A DNA stretch of 64,000 nucleotides from G965220825 sp965220825 (lineage in GTDB: Bacteria; Pseudomonadota; Alphaproteobacteria; UBA828), in the NCBI GenBank assembly GCA_965220825.1, contig OZ244839.1, positions 1,302,001 through 1,366,000 of the forward strand. Reading direction: 5' to 3'. The notes below the pieces were generated by a model. That model saw only the letters and a list, made by a program, of their open reading frames with translations. It was not told the DNA's origin and did not search any database. Positions 44,636-53,646 of this stretch are shown here, one piece after another; within the stretch, counting starts at the first letter, position 1; every line of letters begins with the position of its first letter. Position numbers and translations under genes: made by a program.

Positions 44636-45142
44636 TCACGTTGCACCGTATCCAGCGGCGTTGAAGTAGTTTTTGCATTCTTGCGGCGAGAAGGTCTGTG
44701 AGATTTGGCCGATGGTCTCCCAGAGGCCGTCGACGGTTCTCTCTGCGGCTTTTCGCAGCCGCGCCTTGAGCTTGGCGAAGGCGAGCTCGATGGGATTGAA
44801 GTCAGGGCTGTAGGGCGGCAGAAAGAGAAGTTGCGCGCCGGCATCCTCAATGATCTTTCGGGCCTTGGGCCCCTTGTGGCTTGAGAGGTTGTCCATGACG
44901 ACGATATCGCCGGGCCGCAGTTCGGGGACGAGGACCTGCTTGAGGTAGGTCTCGAAGGCATCGCGGTCGATGGCGCCGGGGAGCACGAAGGGGGCGATCA
45001 TACCGCGCTGTGTGAGCCCGGCGACGAAGGTGGTGGTGTTCCAATGTCCGTGGGGCGTGGCCATGCGCAGGCGTTGGCCGCGCGGGGCCCAGCCGTGGGT
45101 GCGAGCCATGTTGGTCTTGGCCCAGGTCTCGTCGATGAACAC
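44636..45142 (-). CDS. IS630 transposase, catalytic part (orfB)
   Basis: 168 codons from the first GTG, but its frame is open back to about 45244, where it meets orfA. The DDE triad is visible: FIDET, MDNLSSH and NPIELAFAKLK. The segment between is KKTGHAAEQARP, reached only by a -1 shift at a run of eight As (45237-45244, minus strand). The protein is therefore a fusion product, as in other IS630-type elements with two frames. Confidence 0.88.
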   Translation of the reverse strand: MFIDETWAKTNMARTHGWAPRGQRLRMATPHGHWNTTTFVAGLTQRGMIAPFVLPGAIDRDAFETYLKQVLVPELRPGDIVVMDNLSSHKGPKARKIIEDAGAQLLFLPPYSPDFNPIELAFAKLKARLRKAAERTVDGLWETIGQISQTFSPQECKNYFNAAGYGAT

Positions 45143-45195
45143 CAGCCGGTCGGGGTCGAGAGCGGGCTGGCTGTCACGCCAGGCGTGCCGCCGGC

Positions 45196-45588
45196 TCAGA
45201 ACGTCCGGGCGAGCTTGTTCCGCCGCATGGCCGGTCTTTTTTTTCGCGTGAGGCCGTGGCGCACGAGAAAGCGTTGGATCGCCCCATAGCTGAAGACCAA
45301 ACCGCGCCTGCCCAGAGCGGCGCGCAACTCCTTGATCGTCATGTCCCGGTTCTCTTCAAGAAGGCCCAGGATCACCGCCCGTTGCACCTCGATACGCCGC
45401 GAGCGGCGATCCCCGCCAAGTGCTTTCGGGCGAGGGTCACCCTGTTCACGCACCAGCCTGCGCCACCGGCTCACGCTCGCCGCGCTCACCCCAAACCGCG
45501 CCGCAGCCGCTCTATGGCTCAGACCCTCCGAAACCGCTGACAGAACCCGAATGCGAAGATCAAGGGAAAGGGCTTTCGACATCATCAC
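45196..45588 (-). CDS. IS630 transposase, DNA-binding part (orfA)
   Basis: 130-aa N-terminal part. Two helix-turn-helix segments: LSHRAAAARFGVSAASVSRW and the winged-helix-like TIKELRAALGRRGLVFSYGA. It ends in TRKKRPAMRRNK and stops; the A8 run in the RKK codons is the slippery site for shifting to orfB. Without shifting, only this DNA-binding fragment is made and could act as a repressor. Confidence 0.87.
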   Translation of the reverse strand: MMMSKALSLDLRIRVLSAVSEGLSHRAAAARFGVSAASVSRWRRLVREQGDPRPKALGGDRRSRRIEVQRAVILGLLEENRDMTIKELRAALGRRGLVFSYGAIQRFLVRHGLTRKKRPAMRRNKLARTF

Positions 45589-45719
45589 CGGCCTCCTTTG
45601 TCCCGGTGCAATCTTGAATCACAAATCTCAAGCCATGTGAATCCCCAAATGATTCAATCAGATAAGATCACGCTCTAAAACAACAACCAAAACCCCGCTT
45701 CGGGAGGTCGGGGGCCGGT

Positions 45720-47825
45720 TCAGGCGGCGGGTGGGCCGGGCTCGAGTTCCATGACGATAAAGCCCGCCGCGTCGAGGGTGGCGTGTGCGCCGGGCGGCAC
45801 GACACAGGTGGCGTCGTACTCCTCGACGATGAAGGGGCCCGCGCGCGCCTCCCGCAGCGCGGTGCGCTCCAGCACCGGGACGTCCCGCCAGCCCGTCCCG
45901 GGCCCGAACCAGGCGCGGCGGGTGGGCGCCGCGGCGGCGGCGGACGCTTCGGGCAGGGCGATGCGCGGCTCCACGCGCCGGCGCAGGCCCCGGCCGAGCA
46001 CCCGGATGGAGACGAGCTCCACCGGCTCCTCGGGCCCCGCGCGGTGGCCGTATGTGCGCTCATGCTCGGCACCGAAGGCCTCGTCGAGGGCGGCGAGAGC
46101 CGCCTCGTCCAACGGCCCGTCCGGGGCCGGAACGGAAAGCTCCCAGGTCTGGCCCCGATAATGCAGGCTCGCCTCGCGCTCGATTCGCACCGACTCCTCG
46201 CCGAAGCCGTCCGCCTCCAGCCGGCGGCGCGCCTCCGCGGCGAGCGCCGCCCACGCGGCGTTGAGCGCCGCCTTGTCCATCTCCCGCAGCAATGCCCGGA
46301 AGGTGCGGGAGAGGTGGTGCTCCACATCGGCGGAGAGCAGCCCGAAGGCGGAGAAGAGCCCCGGTGCGGGCGGTACCACCACCTGGGCGATGCCGAGCGC
46401 CTGCGCCATGGCCGCACCGAAGACCGGCCCGTTGCCGCCGAACGCCACCAGCGCGCAGGCACGCGGATCCCGCCCGCGCTCGGTGGAGACGGCGCGGATG
46501 GCACGGATCATGTTGGAGGCGACGATCCGGTGCGCACCATAGGCGGCCTCCTCCAGGGAGACTCCGAGCGGTCCGGCGACATGGGTGCGGAGCGCGTCGG
46601 CCGCGGCTGCGGCGTCCAGCTTCAGCGCACCGCCCACCAGATGGCGGGGATTCAGATAGCCGAGCACGACATTGGCGTCGGTCACGGTCGGCGCCTGCCC
46701 GCCCCGCCCATAGCAGACCGGGCCCGGATCGGCGCCCGCGCTCTCGGGCCCCACCTGCATCGCACCGCCCGCATCCACCGCAACGATGGAGCCACCGCCC
46801 GCGCCCACTTCCGCGAGATCGATGGACGGCATCTTCACCAGGTAGCCCGCACCGGTCATCAGCCGGGAGCCCGAGAAAATGCCGGCGCCCACCTGATATT
46901 CGTCGGTGCGGCTGACGACGCCGCCCTCGATCAGCGCGGCCTTCGCCGTGGTGCCGCCCATGTCGAAGGTGATGAGGTCGCCGCGCCCGAGCGGCTCGAT
47001 CATGGCGAGGGCGCCGGCGACACCGCCGGCGGGCCCCGATTCCACGATGGTCACCGGGCGCCGCGAGGCCTCCTCCGCCGAGGTGAGGCCACCGTTCGAC
47101 TGCATGATGAAGAGCCGCGCACCGGCGCATTCGCGCGCCAGCGCCTCCCGCAGCCGGGCGAGATAGGCGCGTACCACCGGGCCGATATAGGCGTCGATGA
47201 CGGTGGTCGAGGTGCGCTCGTACTCCTTCATCTCGGGTAGCACGTCGGTGCTGAGGCAGATCGTGCAGCCCGGCGCCCGCGCACGCACGATGGCGCCGAC
47301 CGCGCGCTCGTGGACCGGATTGGCGTAGGCGTTGATCAGGCAGACGGCGATGGCGTCCACCCCCTCGGCCACGAGACGGTCCACGGCGGCGTGAGCGCTC
47401 TCCTCGTCGAGCGGCGTCTGCACCGCGCCGGACGCGTCGATCCGCTCGTCCACCGTCATGCGCAGATAACGCTCCACCAGCGGCGGCGGCTTCTCCCAGG
47501 CGAGGTCGTAAAGCCTGGGCATGCGGAGGTTGCGGATCTCCAGAATATCGCGGAAGCCGCGGGTCCCGATCAACCCGGTGCGCGCACCCTTGCGCTCCAG
47601 CAGCGCGTTGCTCGCCACCGTGGTGCCGTGGGCGACCTCCCGGATGTGCGCGGGCTCCACGCCCTCCTCGGCGGCGAGGCTTGCGATCCCTTCCATGATG
47701 GCGCGGGTGTAATCGCCGGTGCTGGAGAGCACCTTTCGCTTCGCCACGGTGCCGTCCTCGGCCACGAGCACGATATCGGTGAACGTGCCCCCGATATCGA
47801 CACCGATGCTCCAAGAGGATTTCAA
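45720..47825 (-). CDS. Hydantoinase/oxoprolinase family subunit A (HyuA-like)
   Basis: 701-aa ATP-dependent ring-opening hydrolase of the 5-oxoprolinase/N-methylhydantoinase A family. N-terminal actin-like ATPase: VDIGGTFTDIVL, HGTTVASNAL, then IVESGPAGGVAGA, ITFDMGGTTAKA and the metal-binding central part GAGGGSIVAVD, followed by DANVVLGYLNP. The usual partner subunit B, commonly encoded right after, is absent; the next element downstream is an IS630. This suggests loss or separation of hyuB. Start ATG at 47825. Confidence 0.9.
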   Translation of the reverse strand: MKSSWSIGVDIGGTFTDIVLVAEDGTVAKRKVLSSTGDYTRAIMEGIASLAAEEGVEPAHIREVAHGTTVASNALLERKGARTGLIGTRGFRDILEIRNLRMPRLYDLAWEKPPPLVERYLRMTVDERIDASGAVQTPLDEESAHAAVDRLVAEGVDAIAVCLINAYANPVHERAVGAIVRARAPGCTICLSTDVLPEMKEYERTSTTVIDAYIGPVVRAYLARLREALARECAGARLFIMQSNGGLTSAEEASRRPVTIVESGPAGGVAGALAMIEPLGRGDLITFDMGGTTAKAALIEGGVVSRTDEYQVGAGIFSGSRLMTGAGYLVKMPSIDLAEVGAGGGSIVAVDAGGAMQVGPESAGADPGPVCYGRGGQAPTVTDANVVLGYLNPRHLVGGALKLDAAAAADALRTHVAGPLGVSLEEAAYGAHRIVASNMIRAIRAVSTERGRDPRACALVAFGGNGPVFGAAMAQALGIAQVVVPPAPGLFSAFGLLSADVEHHLSRTFRALLREMDKAALNAAWAALAAEARRRLEADGFGEESVRIEREASLHYRGQTWELSVPAPDGPLDEAALAALDEAFGAEHERTYGHRAGPEEPVELVSIRVLGRGLRRRVEPRIALPEASAAAAAPTRRAWFGPGTGWRDVPVLERTALREARAGPFIVEEYDATCVVPPGAHATLDAAGFIVMELEPGPPAA

Positions 47826-48226
47826 GCGCTGTCGCCCGGAGACAAGCGGCTGTTCTGGCTGGATAAGGTCAAAACACGCACCGCGCCCTCAGAGGATGTC
47901 GGGGATTGCCGTCGCCGCGGTCGTTCGGAAGCATCGTCGACAGGGACCAAGGTTTTCTCGCCGCGTGCCGGGTGCGCATTTCGGCTCACTCTAGCGGCGG
48001 ATCCGGCGGTCGTCATCCCGTGCGCGGGTTGCGATCAAGCCACGGCCTCCGCCCTCGAGGACAAACGCCGGCTGAATGCCTTGCGTCTCACGGGTGTTGA
48101 ACGCGGACATGTGCTTGACGCCGCCTCGCCGGGTTTCGATAGTGGTTGCGATGCCACGCCCCGGATGCGACCCCGGGCGGCGGGGGGAAGGGCTGCGGCC
48201 TGCCGGGGACAGAGGGAGCGAAGCGC
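47826..48226. other. Divergent intergenic region
   Basis: 401 bases between the divergent hyuA-like gene and the acyl-CoA ligase gene. It must hold the promoters of both. The reading frames here show no protein-like features and no clear repeat, hairpin or promoter was seen. Confidence 0.5.
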
Positions 48227-49975
48227 ATGACGAACGCCGAGGCCCGAAGCGACAGCCACCCCTGGGAGAAATCCTACCCCGACGACCTGGACTGGGACGC
48301 ACCCCTCGCCACCGCGCCGCTCTACCGGTTGCTGGACGATGCGGTGGCCCGCTACGGCGACCGGCCGGCGCTGGACTTCATGGACCGCATCACCACCTAC
48401 CGTACGCTGGGCGAGCTGGTGGACTGTGCGGCGGAGGGCTTCCAGAAGCTCGGCGTCGGCAAGGGCCGCAAGGTCGGCCTGCTGCTCCCCAACTGCCCCG
48501 CCTTCGTCATCGCCTATTTCGGCGTTCTCAAGGCCGGCGGAACGGTGGTGAACTTCAACCCGCTCTATGCCATCGAGGAAATCCGCAACCAGGTGGAGGA
48601 TTCCGAGACCGACATCCTCGTTACGCTCGACCTCTCGATCCTCTACGACAAGGCGCGCGACGCGCTCGAGCACACCCGGCTCACCCATATCGTGGTCTGC
48701 CCGATGGCCGGGATGCTGCCCTTCCCCAAGAACCTCCTCTTCCCCCTGGTCAAGCGGCGGGAGGTCGCCGCCGTGCCGAAGGATTCCCGGCATGTCTCCT
48801 TCAAGACACTGACGGCGAACGCCGGCAAACCGACCCCGGTGGAGACGGACCTGGAGAACGACATCGCGGTGCTGCAATACACCGGCGGCACCACCGGCAC
48901 CTCCAAGGGCGCGATGCTGAGCCACGCCAATCTCTACGCCAACACCATGCAGGCGGCGATGATGCTGCCGACGGCCGACAAGGGCGGCGAGGCCATGCTG
49001 GGCGTGCTGCCGCTCTTCCATGTGTTCGCCATGACGGTGGTGATGAACTTCAGCCTTCATATCGGCGCGCGCATCGTGCTGCTGCCCCGCTTCGAGCTCG
49101 ATGCCCTGCTGGACACCATCGACAAGAAGCGGCCGACGCTCTTTCCCGCCGTGCCCACCATCTATATCGCCATCAACGGCCATCAGGGCGTGGCCGCCGG
49201 CAAGCATGACCTTTCCTCCATCCGGCTCTGCCTCTCCGGCGGCGCCCCGCTCCCCCGGGAGGTCCAGGAGAAGTTCCAGACCCTTTCGGGCTGCACGCTG
49301 GTGGAAGGCTACGGCCTCAGCGAGACCGCCCCCATCGTGACCTGCAACCCGACGCACCCGGGCGGCAGCCGGGAGGGCTCGCTGGGAGTCCCCGTGCCGG
49401 GCACGGTGGTGGAGATCGCCGCCACCGACGAGCCCGACCGCGTGCTGCCCCAGGGCGAGACCGGGGAGATCTGCGTGCGGGGCCCGCAAGTGATGAAAGG
49501 CTACTGGAACCGCACGGAGGAGAACGAAGCCGCCTTCGCCGGCGGGCGCTTCCACACCGGCGATGTGGGCTATATCGACGAGGACGGCTATGTCTTCCTC
49601 ATCGACCGGCTCAAGGAAGTCATCATCGCGGGCGGCTACAACATCTATCCGCGCCATGTGGAAGAAGCGATCTACAAGCACCCGGCCGTGCTTGAGACCA
49701 CCGTCATCGGCGTGGACGATGCGCACCGGCAGCAGACGGTGAAGGCCTTCGTCCGGCTGAAGGAGGACGAGAGCCTCACGGAAGAGGCGCTCAAGACATT
49801 CCTCGAAGACAAGCTCTCCCCCATCGAGATGCCGAAGCAGATCGAGTTCCGCGCCGAACTTCCCAAGACCATCATCGGCAAACTTTCCAAGAAAGAACTG
49901 GTCGCCGAGGAATCGGCGAAACAGGGAGCCGCCGCGACCCAATCCACCGACACAGCGCAAGGCTCGACACCATGA
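48227..49975 (+). CDS. Long-chain acyl-CoA ligase (FadD-type)
   Basis: 582-aa AMP-forming acyl-CoA synthetase. The P-loop-like YTGGTTGTSKGAML, the A8-type motif EGYGLSETAP and the C-terminal hinge FHTGDVGYIDEDGYVFLIDR are complete, and the catalytic Lys near the end is in LPKTIIGKLSKKEL. It activates fatty acids or aryl acids for beta-oxidation; chain length cannot be told. ATG at 48227 follows AGAGGGAGC. Its stop overlaps the thiolase start by four bases. Confidence 0.9.
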   Translation: MTNAEARSDSHPWEKSYPDDLDWDAPLATAPLYRLLDDAVARYGDRPALDFMDRITTYRTLGELVDCAAEGFQKLGVGKGRKVGLLLPNCPAFVIAYFGVLKAGGTVVNFNPLYAIEEIRNQVEDSETDILVTLDLSILYDKARDALEHTRLTHIVVCPMAGMLPFPKNLLFPLVKRREVAAVPKDSRHVSFKTLTANAGKPTPVETDLENDIAVLQYTGGTTGTSKGAMLSHANLYANTMQAAMMLPTADKGGEAMLGVLPLFHVFAMTVVMNFSLHIGARIVLLPRFELDALLDTIDKKRPTLFPAVPTIYIAINGHQGVAAGKHDLSSIRLCLSGGAPLPREVQEKFQTLSGCTLVEGYGLSETAPIVTCNPTHPGGSREGSLGVPVPGTVVEIAATDEPDRVLPQGETGEICVRGPQVMKGYWNRTEENEAAFAGGRFHTGDVGYIDEDGYVFLIDRLKEVIIAGGYNIYPRHVEEAIYKHPAVLETTVIGVDDAHRQQTVKAFVRLKEDESLTEEALKTFLEDKLSPIEMPKQIEFRAELPKTIIGKLSKKELVAEESAKQGAAATQSTDTAQGSTP

Positions 49976-51108
49976 AACCCATCGTCATCGCAGGCTATGT
50001 CCGCTCCCCCTTCCACTTCGCCCACAAGGGCGCACTGACGGAGAAACGACCCGACGATCTGGCGGCCGACACGGTCCGTGCACTGATCGACCAGACCGGG
50101 ATCGACCCGGCGGAGGTCGAGGACGTGATCGTGGGTTGCGCCTTCCCCGAGGGCGAACAGGGCTTCAATCTGGGCCGGATCGTGGGGCTTATCGCGGACC
50201 TTCCCATCTCGGTGGCGGGCGCCACGGTCAACCGTTTCTGCGGCTCCTCGATGCAGGCCGTCCACATTGCGGCGGGTGCGATCCAGATGGAGGCGGGCGA
50301 GGCCTTCATCTGCGCCGGCGTGGAATCCATGAGCCGGGTCCCCATGGGGGGCTACAACCTGCTGCCGAACCCGACGCTCTTTGAGAAGAACGAGGGCGCC
50401 TACATGTCCATGGGCGAGACCGCCGAGAACCTCGCCCGCAAATATCAGATCACGCGCGCCGAACAGGAGGAGCTCGCCGTCGCAAGCCATGCCCGCGCCG
50501 CCGCCGCCTGGGAGGACGGGAAGTTCGCCGGCGAGGTCGTCCCCGTCGAGACGGAGGACGGGCCGGTGGCGCGCGACGGCTGCATCCGCGCGGACACCAG
50601 TGCCGACGTCCTGGCCGGTCTCGCGCCCGCCTTCGACGCCGACGGTACCGTCACCGCCGGCACCTCGTCGCCGCTTACGGACGGCGCCGCCGCCGTCCTC
50701 GTCTCCACGGAGGACTTCGCGAAGCGCAACGGGCTCACGCCGCTTGCGCGCATCAAGGCCATCGCCGTCGCCGGCTGCGAGCCCGAGACCATGGGCTACG
50801 GCCCGGTGCTCTCCACCGAAAAGGCCTTGCAGCGCGCCGGTCTCAAGGTGGCGGACATCGACCTGGTGGAGCTCAACGAGGCCTTCGCCGTACAGGCGCT
50901 CGCCTGCCTGCGCGCGCTCTCCATCGATTTCGAGCGCACCAATATCGACGGCGGCGCCATCGCCATCGGCCACCCGCTGGGGGCGACCGGCGCGCGCATC
51001 ACCGGCAAGGCCGCCCAGCTCCTGCGGCGCGAGGACAAGCGCTATGCGCTCGCGACCCAGTGCATCGGCGGCGGCCAGGGCATCTCGACGGTGCTCGAGG
51101 CCGCCTGA
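49972..51108 (+). CDS. Thiolase family protein (acetyl-CoA acyltransferase)
   Basis: 378-aa thiolase. Cys90 in NRFCGSSMQ attacks the acyl-CoA. GHPLGATGAR supplies the His and CIGGGQG the second Cys that acts as base. It cleaves 3-ketoacyl-CoA to acetyl-CoA and a shortened acyl-CoA. The EELNEAFAVQ equivalent is VELNEAFAVQAL. It overlaps the ligase stop and the next gene start, forming a tightly coupled three-gene operon. Length is slightly short of the 390-aa average. Confidence 0.93.
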   Translation: MKPIVIAGYVRSPFHFAHKGALTEKRPDDLAADTVRALIDQTGIDPAEVEDVIVGCAFPEGEQGFNLGRIVGLIADLPISVAGATVNRFCGSSMQAVHIAAGAIQMEAGEAFICAGVESMSRVPMGGYNLLPNPTLFEKNEGAYMSMGETAENLARKYQITRAEQEELAVASHARAAAAWEDGKFAGEVVPVETEDGPVARDGCIRADTSADVLAGLAPAFDADGTVTAGTSSPLTDGAAAVLVSTEDFAKRNGLTPLARIKAIAVAGCEPETMGYGPVLSTEKALQRAGLKVADIDLVELNEAFAVQALACLRALSIDFERTNIDGGAIAIGHPLGATGARITGKAAQLLRREDKRYALATQCIGGGQGISTVLEAA

Positions 51109-53435
51109 TGACGATCGAGAAAGCCGCCGTCATCGGCGCGGGACTGATGGGCGGCGGTATCGCCGCCCATATCGCGAACGCGCACCGCTCCGTCGCTCTG
51201 CTCGACATCGTCCCGGAAGGCGCAAAGGCCAGAAACGCCCTCGCCGACGGCGCGGTGAAGCGCATGCTGGAGACCCAGCCCGCGCCCTTCATGGACAAGG
51301 CCGATGCAAAGCGGATCGCCACCGGCAATCTGGAGGACGATCTCGATCTTCTGAAAGACGCCGACTGGATCATCGAGGCGGTGATCGAGGATCTCGACAT
51401 CAAGCAGGCCGTTTATCGGCGGATCGACGCGGTACGCAAGCCCGGCGCGATCGTCTCGTCCAACACCTCCACCATCCCGCGGCGGATGCTGCTGGACGGC
51501 ATGGGAGAGGGTTTCGCGCGGGACTTCCTCATCACTCACTTCTTCAACCCGCCCCGCTACATGCGGCTTTTGGAACTGGTCTCGGGCCCGGACGTGCGCC
51601 CGGAGGCGGTTGAGGCGGTGCGGGCCTTCGCCGACCTCGAGCTCGGCAAGGGCGTGGTGGACTGCAACGACACGCCGGGCTTCATCGCCAACCGTATCGG
51701 CACCTACTGGATCGTGGCGGCCATAGGGGAAGCGTTCGCCGGCGGCCTCTCCGTGGAAGAGGCGGACGCGGTGCTCGGCCGGCCCATGGGCGTGCCGAAG
51801 ACCGGCGTCTTCGGACTCGTGGACCTGGTGGGCCTCGATCTCATGCCGCTCGCGGGCCGCAGCCTGCGGGACGCGGTGCCTGAAGGAGACGCCTTCCGGG
51901 CGATCTACGAGGAGCCCGCGCTCTTCAGCAAGATGATCGCGGAGGGCTACACCGGGCGAAAGGGCAAGGGCGGCTTTTACCGGCTGAAACCCGGCTCGGA
52001 GAAAAGGGAGAAGGAGATCCTCGACCTCGCCACGGGGGACTATGCGCCCGCGCGCAGGCCCCGGCTGGAGAGTATCGCGCAGGCCGGCGGCTCGCTGCGG
52101 AAGCTGCTGGAGTTCCCCGACGAGACCGGCGCCTACGCCTGGCGCGTGATGTCCGGCACCCTCGCCTACGCCGCCGGGCTCGTGCCGGAGATCGCCGACG
52201 ATATCGCCGCCGTCGATCGGGCCATGCGCCTCGGCTACAACTGGAAACACGGCCCCTTCGAGCTGATGGACCGGGCGGGCTCCGCATGGTTCGCCGAAGC
52301 GCTCTCCCGCGAGGGGCGGACGCCGCCGCCGCTTCTCCAGACGGCCGCGGAGCATGGCGGCTTCTACCGCGCCGCCACGGGCCGGACCGAACAGCTCGCG
52401 GCGGACGGAAGCTATGCGCCGATCCGGCGGCCCGACGGCGTGCTGCCGCTCTCCGACCTCAAGCAGGGCCGGGAGCCGCTCGCCGCCAACGGTTCCGCGA
52501 GCCTCTGGGATACGGGCGACGGCGTCGCCTGCCTCGAGTTCCACACCAAGATGAACGCGCTGGACGCGGGGACCATGGCGATGGTGGGCCGCGCGGTGGA
52601 GATCGTCGGGCGCGGCATGAAGGCGCTCGTGATCCACAATGAGGGGGAGAATTTCTCCGTCGGGATGAATCTGGGTCTCGCCCTCTTCGCCGTGAATGTG
52701 GGCGCATGGCGGCAGATCGAGGAACAGGCGAAGGCGGGCCAGGAAGCCTTCGCCGCGCTCAAGTTCGCGCCCTTCCCCGTGGTGGGCGCCCCGTCGGGCA
52801 TGGCGCTCGGCGGCGGCTGCGAGATCCTGCTCCACTGCGATGCCATCCAGGCCCATGCGGAGACCTATATGGGCCTGGTGGAAGCGGGCGTCGGGCTCGT
52901 GCCCGGCTGGGGCGGCTGCAAGGAGATGCTGCTGCGAGGCCTCGCCGGCGACAAGCGCGGTTTCGGCGGCGCCATGCCGGCGGTGACGGGCGCCTTCGAG
53001 ACCATCGGCCTCGCCAAGGTCTCACGCTCCGCAGCCCATGCCCGCGCACTCGGCTTCCTGCGCGAGGGAGACGGCATCACCGCGAACCGGGACCGGCTGC
53101 TCGCCGACGCGAAGGCCAAGGCGTTGGCGCTGGCCGATGCCTACATGCCGCCCGAACCGGCGACGATCCGCCTCCCCGGCAAGGCCGGACGGCTCGCCCT
53201 CAAGATGGCGGTGCGCGGCCTTGCCAAGACCCGCAAGGCGACTCCCCACGACCTCGTCGTGGTAGAGCATCTCGGCAACGTGCTTACCGGCGGCGAGACG
53301 GACGCGGTCCGCGATACGCCCGAGGCCCGTCTCTCGGACCTCGAGCGCGAGGCCCTCATGGCCCTGATCCGCACCCCGGAAACCATCGCCCGCATGGAGC
53401 ACATGCTGGAGACCGGCAAGCCGCTCCGCAACTGA
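51108..53435 (+). CDS. 3-hydroxyacyl-CoA dehydrogenase / enoyl-CoA hydratase fusion
   Basis: 775-aa bifunctional beta-oxidation enzyme. The dehydrogenase comes first: GAGLMGGGIAAHIANA (residues 10-25), SNTSTIPRRML, FFNPPRYMRLLELV, then two C-terminal helical domains. The hydratase half follows (about 490-720; ENFSVGMNLG, APSGMALGGGCEI, GLVPGWGGCKEM). This order is the reverse of E. coli FadB, where the hydratase is N-terminal. It would hydrate enoyl-CoA and oxidise the product for the thiolase. ATG overlaps the thiolase stop. Confidence 0.93.
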   Translation: MTIEKAAVIGAGLMGGGIAAHIANAHRSVALLDIVPEGAKARNALADGAVKRMLETQPAPFMDKADAKRIATGNLEDDLDLLKDADWIIEAVIEDLDIKQAVYRRIDAVRKPGAIVSSNTSTIPRRMLLDGMGEGFARDFLITHFFNPPRYMRLLELVSGPDVRPEAVEAVRAFADLELGKGVVDCNDTPGFIANRIGTYWIVAAIGEAFAGGLSVEEADAVLGRPMGVPKTGVFGLVDLVGLDLMPLAGRSLRDAVPEGDAFRAIYEEPALFSKMIAEGYTGRKGKGGFYRLKPGSEKREKEILDLATGDYAPARRPRLESIAQAGGSLRKLLEFPDETGAYAWRVMSGTLAYAAGLVPEIADDIAAVDRAMRLGYNWKHGPFELMDRAGSAWFAEALSREGRTPPPLLQTAAEHGGFYRAATGRTEQLAADGSYAPIRRPDGVLPLSDLKQGREPLAANGSASLWDTGDGVACLEFHTKMNALDAGTMAMVGRAVEIVGRGMKALVIHNEGENFSVGMNLGLALFAVNVGAWRQIEEQAKAGQEAFAALKFAPFPVVGAPSGMALGGGCEILLHCDAIQAHAETYMGLVEAGVGLVPGWGGCKEMLLRGLAGDKRGFGGAMPAVTGAFETIGLAKVSRSAAHARALGFLREGDGITANRDRLLADAKAKALALADAYMPPEPATIRLPGKAGRLALKMAVRGLAKTRKATPHDLVVVEHLGNVLTGGETDAVRDTPEARLSDLEREALMALIRTPETIARMEHMLETGKPLRN

Positions 53436-53469
53436 GGCGCACCGAGGGAGCCTTCCCGAAAAAAACTGC

Positions 53470-53498
53470 TTGACGGCGACGACCCGAGCGAGTACAAA
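53470..53498 (+). promoter_or_regulatory. Putative sigma70-type promoter
   Basis: TTGACG, 17 bases, TACAAA, 35 bases after the fusion-enzyme stop and about 80-150 bases before the next open frame. Spacing is ideal. It would serve the orphan gene that follows. Confidence 0.3.
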
Positions 53499-53646
53499 CC
53501 ACGAACATTAGTGTGGATCCGGTGCGCCTTAACAAGCCCGGCCCGCTTCACTTCCGCTTTCCGACTCTCCGAAGCCCGGCGTGCGATGCACGACGGCCCC
53601 ACTCCTGGGCCGGCGGTGCAGAGACGCGCGCCGGGCCGCCGCCGCC

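Larger units (their letters stand above)
44621..45677 (-). mobile_element. IS630-family insertion sequence
   Basis: About 1.05 kb element bounded by TA at both ends (44621-44622 and 45676-45677), the expected target duplication of IS630 elements. The imperfect terminal inverted repeats begin GAGCG (left GAGCGGAATCCGATCACGTTG, read outward to inward; right GAGCGTGATCTTATCTGATTG, complement). Two overlapping reading frames encode one transposase through a frameshift. It interrupts no gene but lies between copA and a hydantoinase/oxoprolinase gene and against a palindromic repeat. Confidence 0.87.
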
